A stretch of 64,000 nucleotides of DNA. Source: Rhipidocladum racemiflorum (lineage: Eukaryota > Streptophyta > Magnoliopsida > Poales > Poaceae). The stretch covers positions 46,076,309-46,140,308 of the forward strand of contig CM070577.1 in NCBI GenBank assembly GCA_036346355.1, given 5' to 3'. Made by a program: the position numbers and the translations under genes. Positions 23,014 to 31,797 of this stretch are shown here, piece by piece. Under the pieces are notes generated by a model that saw only the letters and a program-made list of their open reading frames with translations, searched no databases and had not been told where the DNA came from. Positions within the stretch are counted from its first letter, which is position 1. Every line of letters starts with the position of its first letter.

Positions 23014-26000
23014 TTACTCTTCTGCAATGGTTGGTGGTGCCGTGCTTGATCTATAGCTTAGAGATGAATCCCGTGAAAGCGACTTTGGAGAGGCTGGCAC
23101 GAGCGGACAAGATTCTGGTACAACGACGGATGTGAAGGCAGGAGATGAGTTGGCAGACTTTGGTGTAGATGGAGTTGTTGTGCGACCAAGGCCTGACCCA
23201 GTACGAGAAGGTGCTGGTGGCAATACTTGTGTAGGGTAGACCTCGGTGACCTCTTCAATGCCTTCATCCACATATATGACATCCTGCATAGTAAGTTGGT
23301 GGTACTCCACAATTTCTCGTAGGAATCTGTTTTCTCGAGCATATATTGAGTTCTCATGTGCAAGCCGTGCCTTCTCAGTTAACAGTGTCTCTAGTTGGAG
23401 GCGGATCTGCAAAGGAAATAGAAAAGATATATGATTAAGTCCCATAGGTTTTTGGGTTTTCTTTCATGACATATATTGATATAGCTAAAAATTTGACCCA
23501 AAAAAATTACAAGGAACAAACCCCATAAGTTCGTGTAAATGTAATTAGACCCCACAGGGTCAAAATTCTTGATGCACTTTTGGTTTAGACTTGCACAAAG
23601 TTCTGCCATGACACCGTCCACTTCTCATGTTGAGTATTGTTTGTTGACATCCAAAATATTTTCATAATACAAAACTCAGTCAAGCTCCAAAACCATCTCG
23701 GGTTTTGCAGGAAACCCTATTTGGTCAGGAACCCTGATAACCAGCAAAGAATTGCACTAGCTGCCCTCCAGGAACAGTTCCAACATAAGGCTTAGTTATG
23801 CATGAAACTAAATGATAATTCATGAGGTCAAGAGAACTTGCACCTAGTCCTGACATAATCTCCTAGTTCATAAAGTTCGACAAAGACAATAAAAAAGAAG
23901 AGTGACATATGCCAGCAAACAAGTATTATCTGATGGTTTCTTGGTTTATTGTTGTTTTTCTAGAAAAATACTAACCAGATCATCATCTTCTGGGTTATTA
24001 CCCTCGCCATGACTTTCCCGCAACAGCTTATTCTCGTCTTCAAGCTGAGCACAACGTTCCTTTGCAAATGCTAAATCAGCCTTCACAGTCTTCAGCTCAC
24101 GTAATAGCAGCTTTGCTTTTGCTGCCATGGCATTCGAAACCTGCAGCACCAAAAGATGATGACATTAATTCACTTCTACTAAAAAGATGGCGAAACAAGA
24201 GTACAGAAATCAAGACCGACTATACTAATGCAAATGTTGTCAAGCAAAGGAAACTAAAGGAAAAGATGAAAAAAAACTGAGTGCATTTGATGAACTTCTT
24301 TTGCAGAGAGTATAATCAGCCCCATATCCTGCTGAATAAACATTCTTGAACACCTATCCGACAAACAAATGCGTTTTTCAAAATAGCCAATCAAAACAAT
24401 TTTGACTGTTGCATTGCAAATTCCAAAACGCAAAAAGGAGCATTAAGCAACATATCTAGTGACACAAATTTGCCACCTTACGTCGCGAGATGCCTTCAAT
24501 TGAGTTTCATAGTCAACTGGATTTTGAGGAAGATTTCTTTGAGTAAATTTTTGAGCAGCTTCTCCTAGTGGATTTGAGCCAGCTCCTGTTCTTCTTATGT
24601 TCAATTTACGAGTCTCCTGAATAATGTCGGCTGTTTTATGCTCTACAATAGTCCGACCTTCCTGAAAAAAAGAGTGAAAAATACCATAAATAGCATGAGT
24701 TGGCAGAGAAACTGATACAACGAAAGAATACCAGTTCAAAAATATAATTAAGCAATCATATGATAATAAATCTATTGCTCAGGCTTATTAAAACGTCGTT
24801 TAAACGACGTTGAAGCGTCGTTTAAATGGTAGAACGGGCGGCAGCAGGAGAACGTCCGGGGCGTTCTGGCGCACGGCGTAAAACGGCCTGGAACGTCGCT
24901 GGAGCGTCGTTTTCACGCGAAGAACGTCCCCAAGGGACGAAACGCGCGTTCCAGATCGTGTTGGCCACGAAGAACGTCCCAAGGGACCCGACATTTAGAG
25001 AGTAGAGAGACCGGATCGGGGCAAGCCAGAGGAAGGGAAGGCAGAGCCGCAGAGACTAACCCTAAGGCGCGGCAGAAACGCCGCCATGAATCAGCTGCCG
25101 TCGGCCGGCCGTACCCTCCGCGCCGCCGTCTCCGTGCCGCCTTCTTGCCGCCGCCCGCGCCGTGCCGTCTCCGGATCCGGATCTGCCGTCTCCGTGCGCG
25201 CCGTCGTCGCCAGGTCGGGTACCCCCCTCTCTGTCTCTCTTCTCTCTGCTTTCCTCCCCGTGCGGCCGTGCCTCCTCTCTGCCGACGCCCGATGCCCCCC
25301 TCTCTTCTTCTCTCTGCCAGTCTGCCGACACCCGACGCTCTGCCGACGCCCTCCTCTCTGTCTCTCGCTCTCTTCTGTCCAGCCGAGCCCGAGACGCCCC
25401 CTCGGCCCCCTCTCTTCTGTCCAGCCAAGCCCGAGACGCCCCCCCTGGCCCCCTCTCTTCTGTTATATGATGGATAGATGATAGAATGCCAGTTCGGGTG
25501 AGATAGAGAGGCAGAGGTGTGGTGGGCCGGATGGGCCGGAGTGAGATATGGAAAAAGAGGCATATGGCCGGATGGGCCAGAGATATTGAGATTGCATATG
25601 GCCTCAGATTATATGGAAAAAGACTACAAAATCAAGGTACATATATGAATATATACTATATCTTTGCTCTTATATTCGTTTTACAATTGTGCCTAAAACT
25701 ACGTTTCAACGTTCGTTTAAACGTTTAAAAGTTAAAAAGGGGGTGGGTCGTTTCGTTCTCGTTTTACGTTTTACGTTTTAATAACCTTGCTATTGCTGCT
25801 TGCTCTTGTAGGAATAGACTGGCAAGGAAAAATGTTTCAGATTGTTTAAGTTCTAAACAAAGGAGAAAGGAACACCATTCCGCAATATAAGTCCAAGCAC
25901 ACCATACGCATAGACCAAGGAAGAGCTAAATTTAAGAAAAAAATTATGTCATCGGACCATCCATACCCCTACTAAATGACATCACAACTACTCAACCATT

Positions 26001-27306
26001 TTTTTTGTATTAAAGCAAGGTTGTTATAGCATGGAAATATTGCAAAAACTACACTTTGATTCCCTCAATGGACTTATATTGTGGGACGCCATTTTCTGAT
26101 AACAGGGACTTATATTGCGGGACGGATGGAGTAATTTGTTAGCAGACTCAGATTGAAATAACACTGGCTGTGAATGATAGCAATGATAGACAAGTCTATT
26201 TTCAGGTTATATTTTAAATAGAACAAAAAAGGAGAAGATTTTATGAACAGCAACTTACTTCGAGTGCACTTTTTATTGTGCCGCCAATATAATTAAGGGA
26301 AGAAGCAATGACCTCAGACCTCTTCTGAGACGGAGGTGTCTCAGATTTCCACGTCCCTGCTGGTGGCTGTTCTGAGCGTGGATACTGCAACATCAGTAGA
26401 AATGTCAGTGTGCCACATTAACATCTCAAAGTGAACTAAACATAATGATGATGGCAGTTAGTTACAAACACAAATTTACAAGGTGCAGATTATATTACAA
26501 AAATGAATGTATGCTAACCATGATGATAAAACACAAACACTCATAACAAAGATTGCAACTGTATGACTAATGGCGGGATTGCAACTCCCACCTGGACACC
26601 TATCGGCGGACCATCGCCTGGTGGCTGCTGTCTTGCCGGGGAATCAAATTGCCCGAGCAAACCATCCTCGTCGAGAAATGACTTTGCTTTCCGCGCAAGC
26701 GTCCCCCAGAATCCATACTTGGCCTCGTTCAAGCTCTTCATGGATGTGTATGCATAACCCGAAGAATCCTACAGTCGGAGCAAAGAAATAACACACTAGA
26801 TGAACAATTTTGCCAATTTCAGGAAGCGCGAACACAAGAACAGCACAACCCAACATATAGCTATAAGTCAAGCATCACGAGTTACCGCCGTTCCAATTTG
26901 AATTAAATGGTCACTCCACCCAACCACGAAGCAATCCATCGCCAATCGCTCTCGAATCGGATCACCATCACGAATCCCAAGAACGCCCCAACGCGGGAAC
27001 CGCCGAGCGGACCAGATCCGACACATCCAGAGGCCAAAACAGCAGAGGGATAAGTAAGAGGCGGGCGGAGCTTACGGGGGAAGGGGCTGAAACGGAGGGC
27101 TCGTGGCTCCGGCGAGCGGCGGCGGCCGCGGAGGCAGCGGAGGTGGAGTAGGCGGAGGAGAGGGAGGAGGCGTCGCGGTGGGCGGCGGAGGCGCGCATGG
27201 CCTGCGCGGCGAGGGAGTCCTGCGATGGGGAGGTGGGGCCCACGGAAGGCGGGTGGTGGTGCTCGAAGTACGGCGGCCGCGGCTGCGGCTTCCGGCGGTA
27301 GGCCAT
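23014..27306 (-). CDS. conserved plant coiled-coil protein of unknown function
   Basis: Six exons on the minus strand join in frame: 27306-27076, 26768-26592, 26384-26259, 24661-24482, 24140-23976, 23406-23014 (1272 nt, 423 aa), all GT..AG. Exon 1 encodes a Pro/Ser/Ala-rich N-terminus starting MAYRRKPQPRPP. Exons 2-3 carry SMKSLNEAKYGFWGTLARKA and SLNYIGGTIKSALE. Exon 4 continues with EGRTIVEHKTADIIQETRKL, an amphipathic stretch. Exons 5-6 form a heptad-like coiled coil (AKAKLLLRELKTVKADLAFA, CAQLEDENKLLRE, ETLLTEKARLAHENSIYARE). The C-terminus is Ser/Pro-rich and disordered (TTPSTPKSANSSP). No catalytic domain or membrane segment is seen. I recognise the protein only as a plant-conserved type; a cytoskeletal or scaffold role is possible but unproven. 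Intron 3 contains a hAT element. Confidence 0.88.
24780..25789. mobile_element. non-autonomous hAT element (1010 bp) in intron 3 of the coiled-coil gene
   Basis: The termini CAGGCTTATTAAAACG and, read inward, CAAGGTTATTAAAACG are flanked by a perfect 8-bp duplication, CTATTGCT (24772-24779 and 25790-25797). Subterminal regions reiterate cgtttaaacg and cgttttacg. The central 24.95-25.48 kb is very GC-rich and gives overlapping ORFs on both strands (up to 216 codons). None resembles a transposase, and they are treated as composition artefacts or captured sequence. The element is well inside the intron, about 120 bp from the acceptor of exon 4. Confidence 0.85.
25879..26120. mobile_element. degenerate Stowaway-like MITE remnant
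   Basis: ttccgcaatataagtcc at the left is the inverted counterpart of ggacttatattgcgg at 26106-26120, followed by gacggatggagtaa, the well-known grass Stowaway end sequence. A third related block, tggacttatattgtggga, occurs near 26066. The termini are rearranged and no TA duplication is assigned. It lies in intron 3 of the coiled-coil gene. Confidence 0.55.
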
Positions 27307-27364
27307 TGCGGTCGCGGCGGCGGCATGGTGGGTTCCTATGGGGCGAGGGGATTTTTATACCAGA

Positions 27365-27465
27365 GGAGATGCGATGCGAAGTAGGGTGGACTAGGGTTGC
27401 GAAAAATGGCAGTGGCCAGTGGAGATGCGATGCGAAGTAGGGTGGACTAGTGTTGCGAAAAATGG
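27365..27465 (+). repeat. tandem duplication (period 56) upstream of the coiled-coil gene
   Basis: ggagatgcgatgcgaagtag, then ggtggactag(g/t)gttgcgaaaaatgg, occurs at about 27365-27409 and 27421-27465 with one difference in the shared 45 bases. It begins about 60 bp upstream of the start codon (gene on the minus strand), so it lies in the 5' UTR or core promoter. Near-identity implies a recent event. Confidence 0.75.
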
Positions 27466-27481
27466 TACGGGCTCGGTGGAT

Positions 27482-28011
27482 GAACGTAGTACAGTTAAAT
27501 AACCAATGTAATATGGTTGATTAATCAAAATTTAATAAATAATTATGTATTCTTATTAATATATTTATTTATATATAAATTAATTAGAAATATTTTAATT
27601 ATCTAAAGTTAATATAAATTAGCACTACAAAATATGTTTCATATTTTATTGTTTATACTTCACTAAAAAGTACATTTTATGAACTATACTATGAACACTA
27701 TGACATAATATCATAAACTAATTTATTGTATTTAATAAATAAAAATAAGCTGTTTTGTGAAGAAATAGAAAAAACGAACAATTAATCAAAAAATAGTCCA
27801 TTAATTAGACTATGCGATCAATTAATTATTTGACTACTTAATTATAATTTGATTAAACTATTCGTGATAGTTTAATTATCACCGCCTATTAATCGACCAA
27901 TTGCTCCATGTGGCACACAGTCACTCACTAAGCAATCAACCAATTTTAACTTATTGAACTATTTTGATTTGTAGATAGACACCTCTCTAAGTACGTGCAT
28001 TGCACATGGTG
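27482..28011. other. AT-rich intergenic DNA
   Basis: No gene or defined element. The sequence is dominated by attaat/ttaatt runs with many short palindromes, and could be decayed MITE material. It is presumably distal promoter of the minus-strand coiled-coil gene. Confidence 0.35.
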
Positions 28012-28014
28012 TTA

Positions 28015-28297
28015 GGGCATGTACAATGGTACATGTCAATTGTCTATAAGGGTATGCCACATCACATTTTGAATGATGTGGAGAAGAGAGAGGGAAGAGA
28101 GAGAAATATGATGTCTACTATTTAACAGACGGCCTTATAGATAGCTTTATAGTGTGTATACCATTGTACAGACAGTATGAGAGATCATTACAGACAGCTA
28201 TATAGACAGTCTATTGTATAAGTTGTCTTTAGTACTGTCTGTAGATGACATATAGGTATATTATAGACAGTTACCGTCTATACCACTGTAGATGCCC
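28015..28297. mobile_element. PIF/Harbinger-type MITE, copy 2 (283 bp)
   Basis: The left end is GGGCATGTACAATGGTACAT; the right end read inward is GGGCATCTACAGTGG. A TTA duplication flanks it (28012-28014 and 28298-28300). It is the same family as 21897-22168, with better-preserved termini. It is non-coding. Confidence 0.85.
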
Positions 28298-28734
28298 TTA
28301 GTCATGCTCTTCGAAGTGCAATTCCGACTATTATTGGATAATGAAATAAGTTGACTGTTATTTCCTTAACTTATGATCCTAATTCGGTATACACCCTCTA
28401 TTATGAAATCGTTCACTTTCCACTCCTAACTATTAAAATCAATGCAAATTACACCTATAGCTAGTTTCATTGGTGGTTTTGGCCACATGGCCAGATTTTG
28501 TATTGAAGTGCCCTGTTTTCTATTGACATGACAATCATGTCATCATCCCCTTCATTCTCTCTCTTAATGAGCTCTTTTACGGTGGACAATATTAAATATT
28601 AGCTATTTATTTTATTTGATCTAACGGATCAGATTAGTTAAGATTTAGTTTTATTTTCACCGGTAGTAGTCATAGTAAAAATCATACTAGAGGTAGTATT
28701 GTAATTATTTATTTGTTTTATTTTTACTCCCAAC

Positions 28735-28960
28735 AAGGCACCAGCGACGTGGGGCCAGGCTATGGATGTCCCGGAGACGAGATTGAACTGCAAGGGTTGC
28801 TTCTGGCCAGCCGGAAGCAACGAAGTCTCAGTGGATCGAGCTGGAGCACCATCTACAAGTACCTGGCTCGTGCCTCACAGCCTCCTCATCCCCGTCAGGA
28901 GAAGCCTCGCATCCCCCTACACGTCTGCCTACTTTGGCACAAGCACGTGTATGTAAGCCA
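28735..28960 (-). pseudogene. subtilisin-like protease gene fragment (catalytic Ser region)
   Basis: The minus strand encodes LQFNLVSGTSIAWPHVAGAL (about 28795-28736). This matches the signature around the catalytic serine of plant subtilases, usually F-N-x-x-S-G-T-S-M-A-x-P-H-x-x-G. The catalytic Ser is kept, but the following Met-Ala-Cys is Ile-Ala-Trp. Upstream the frame runs through a short Ala/Pro/Ser region and is broken by stops. Only one exon-sized relic exists; the Asp and His catalytic regions are missing. It is probably a transposon-carried or decayed gene piece. Confidence 0.65.
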
Positions 28961-29108
28961 AGAAAGAGGGGAGCAAGCAAAGCAGCCAAATGCCTTTTGG
29001 GCTGCAGTTCCATACATCATGCACATTGAGAATTTTTTTTAAAATAATACTAATTAATCGAAATTGCAAAACTGTACATCGGAATAACGAAATTACAGAA
29101 ATGTATGT

Positions 29109-29280
29109 CTGTCGCCCGTTAGTTGGGCGACAGTATGATATCGTTGAACCAACGGGCGACAAAATAAAATCTCGCCGAGCAAAACGGCTACACTGGAATG
29201 TCGCTATTTAAATAGGCGACAGTATAAAAGTCACCTGATGAATTGGCGAGAAATGAGTGTCGCCCAATGAATGGGCGACA
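29109..29280. repeat. cluster of GTCGCC hairpins
   Basis: ctgtcgccc (29109-29117) and gggcgacag (29125-29133) form a perfect 9-bp stem with a 7-base loop. aaccaacgggcgac (29147-29160) can compete for the same left arm. The near-palindrome gtcgctatttaaataggcgac lies at about 29200-29220. tgtcgccc (29258-29265) and gggcgaca (29273-29280) form another stem. The arrangement resembles subterminal repeats of a DNA transposon, possibly the left edge of the MULE-related block to the right, but no second terminus was identified. Confidence 0.6.
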
Positions 29281-29421
29281 CAGACCTGGGGACAATTTTA
29301 AAATTTTTGTTAGTTTTATTATGCTCCAAATGGAACGAAATAAATTTCTAAATTTACATTAAGTTATATATAAGTAAAGGATCCAGACTATGCAATAAAA
29401 TTTACTATGTTCCATGGAAAT

Positions 29422-29745
29422 TAAAATATCACGTTTGGATGTAATCTTTTTCAACAGTACAGCAGATTTGCCGTTTGATATATAGAGTACCATATTCTGG
29501 AGAAATATGTTATTTACACCTTTTTTTGCTACGCAAATAGACTGTCGCAATAACCCTAAGTATTATTGTCAACGGTAACTTTTAACCCTTTTCGGCAGCC
29601 CGTAAAATATCATGTTTGGATGTAATTTTTTTCAAAAGTAGAGCAGATTTGCCGTTTGATATATGGAGTACCATATTCAGGAGAAATATGTTATTTACAC
29701 CTTTCTTTGCATAGTAATTATACTATCGCAAGAACCCTAGTCGAC
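29422..29745 (+). repeat. diverged tandem duplication of about 140 bp, period about 180
   Basis: aaaatatcacgtttggatgtaat, then gcagatttgccgtttgatatat, agagtaccatattc and ggagaaatatgttatttacacc (29424-29520) recur with small changes at 29606-29702. Both copies end in ctntcgcaanaaccct. No coding capacity is seen. Confidence 0.7.
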
Positions 29746-30159
29746 AACAACTCATTATATGAATAGTTTAGACCAAGAAAACTTTAGCCAAAGTGTTTAA
29801 ATCATTGCAAGCATTGTGAAAAGCATGTAGATGCAGCCAGTAACTTTTGTATGCAAACTCAACCTTAGTAGGGCAGATACAACGAAAGTTCAGATGATAT
29901 TACAGCAGTGACGACATTGCTAGAAGAAGTGCTGAATACACTGATTGTCATGGTGGAATAAGTGATCGTTCCGCCTATGTTCGTAAAGTGGGAAGGACAC
30001 GCCACATTTTCTACATATTACATCACCTGTCAATCTTGTGCGATTTGTTCTCGGACACCGCTCAATCTCTATTATGAAAGAGCTCCATGGCCGTGCGCAG
30101 TGCTCCCAGCTGCTGCCGAATGGGTAGCCTATGCCATACGTCTCTGGGGTATAAGAAGT

Positions 30160-31320
30160 AACTTATTTGTGTGCATTCTGTGGAGTTCTGCCCTCCCATA
30201 TGGGCATGCCATCCCGATTTTCGGCGCCCCCTATGTTAATACCACCCGGGTTCCCGGATGGTCTTCGTAATGCGTCAATGATTTGTTGCGTACTGCAGAC
30301 CTCGGCCGGCTGCTTCCCCTTATCCCTTTCTCTTCGAGAGGACGAACCTTCTTGCCCTTCGGGAGACTTGCCGAGACGCCTCCTCTGTTTCGGCTCGCAC
30401 TCCACTATATGGTGCAGGAGGTGTGTGTTGGGCTTCTTATTGTACAACCGAAAGCGTGCCCTGCAGTCAATGCAGTATGCCCGCTGTGGTGATTGAAGAA
30501 CACCGTGTGCGTACTCGGGGTTCGGCTTTTCTGGGAGGTAGTAGCACCACGGTGAGGGTTGCTCTCCCCAGTTATCCCAGATGAGAAGTTTGAGATGTGG
30601 GTGGTACGTCTCCGGGTCCACCCATTTGAAGTAGCAGCAACATTCATCCTCAGGCAAAGGGCACTGGTAGAATCTTCGGTCCGCTAGATCCTCATGGTAG
30701 GCATCAACCACTGCCTGCAGGCCGTGGTCGCACAGTTCGGGGCTTTGGGGTGGCCCTTCAGGAGGATGTTCCTGCCTTGACTCGAGCAATTTAAAGTCCT
30801 GTATGCGATGAACTGGTTTAGAATGACTACTTTGTGACTGAAACATAAGCATGTCGCATGAAACTCACCGATTGGTTCGTCCCTTGCCCACCGACCCTTA
30901 ACTACGGGCGATCTATATAGGGGACATATCCCGGCGGTCTCTCCCACCGAATGAAGTTCTCGGGTGATGTGGGGTAGGCTTCGTGGCAATTGTAGACAAA
31001 TTCGTATTCACATCGTTCCGACGCGTCGATCCATTGGAAGAAGCAACACTGGCCTTTGTGCTAAAAAACAAAGAACGATGCATGAATTGGTAGTGTTACC
31101 CTAATTTGTATTGACACCAATTGATTTACCTCGTAGCCGTGGCCACAACAATAGTGAGTGCGGGCCGCCGTATTTGTGTGCGTAGACTGCATCATCTTCG
31201 CTGGAAGGTTGCAGTCGCATTTCGGCCGGGGCAACTCCGGCGATCAAGCGTCAATGCTACTCTCATCCGGGTATTTGGGGGGCTTAATTTTCGCTTGCTG
31301 AAGAGGCGATGGTAGAACGA
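30160..31320 (-). pseudogene. TE-associated GRF zinc-finger protein, broken
   Basis: Minus-strand pieces read in order. About 31316-31130 has PELPRPKCDCNLPAKM, then THYCCGHGYE, ending at a gtaaat-type donor; an in-frame stop and a frame change lie early in it. About 31063-30900 has GQCCFFQWIDASERCEYEF. 30852-30163 has LADRRFYQCPLPEDECCCYF, KWVD and a Lys/Arg-rich tail. The C-x-C..R-x-(F/Y)-Y-x-C..C-x-(F/Y)-(F/K)-x-W-x-D pattern is the GRF-type zinc finger, here one split copy and one more complete copy. GRF fingers bind nucleic acid in known proteins. Many such genes in grasses travel with Mutator-like elements, which fits the transposase upstream on the same strand. Stops and frame shifts make this copy non-functional. 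Confidence 0.65.
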
Positions 31321-31499
31321 CATCGTGGCCTAATGTGTGTAAAGTCGGCTAAAGTTTATTGTAGTTTTGGCAGTGTGATGCATATATCCGTCCCTCGGTC
31401 GGTTTTTATAGTGCTAGTGAGGGGCCAGCCAAAGGAGAGAGTGGCGGACATAAGAGAAGTTCAAATCCACGAGCATCGGATGCTTCTGCAGCTTTGCAT

Positions 31500-31797
31500 G
31501 TGATGGGACATGAGCCTGGCTATGGCCACAGCTTTACACAGGGAATCTCTCCCATAGTCGGCTAGAAGGCTAGGTCATATAGCTTTAGGCAGCTGAAAAA
31601 GATGATATAACAAAAGCTGGAAAAGCTGATATGACAAAAGCTGGAAAAGCTGACTGAAATATATAATCAACCACGTAATATAAGAAAGTACACAAAATAG
31701 ATGGTAAAACATAACATAGTACCAACAATCACCGCCATGATCGAAACTACAAAAAAAAAACAAAAAAAACTACGAATACTGAAACATAAAGGAACTA
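31500..31797. repeat. spacer with a short tandem repeat
   Basis: aaaagctggaaaagctgatatgac-type units occur twice (about 31600-31652: gatataacaaaagctggaaaagct, then gatatgacaaaagctggaaaagct), preceded by a related gctgaaaaagat. Otherwise the stretch has no gene; it separates the GRF and plant-mobile-domain pseudogenes. Confidence 0.5.

Noticed and set aside
24913..25563. Antisense ORF of 216 codons and sense ORFs of 102-131 codons
   Set aside because: They lie inside a bounded hAT element, are Arg/Gly/Pro-rich from GC composition and show no transposase or known domain.
29422..29745. Direct repeats as a CRISPR-like or satellite array
   Set aside because: Only two copies, diverged, in a plant intergenic region; a simple tandem duplication explains it.
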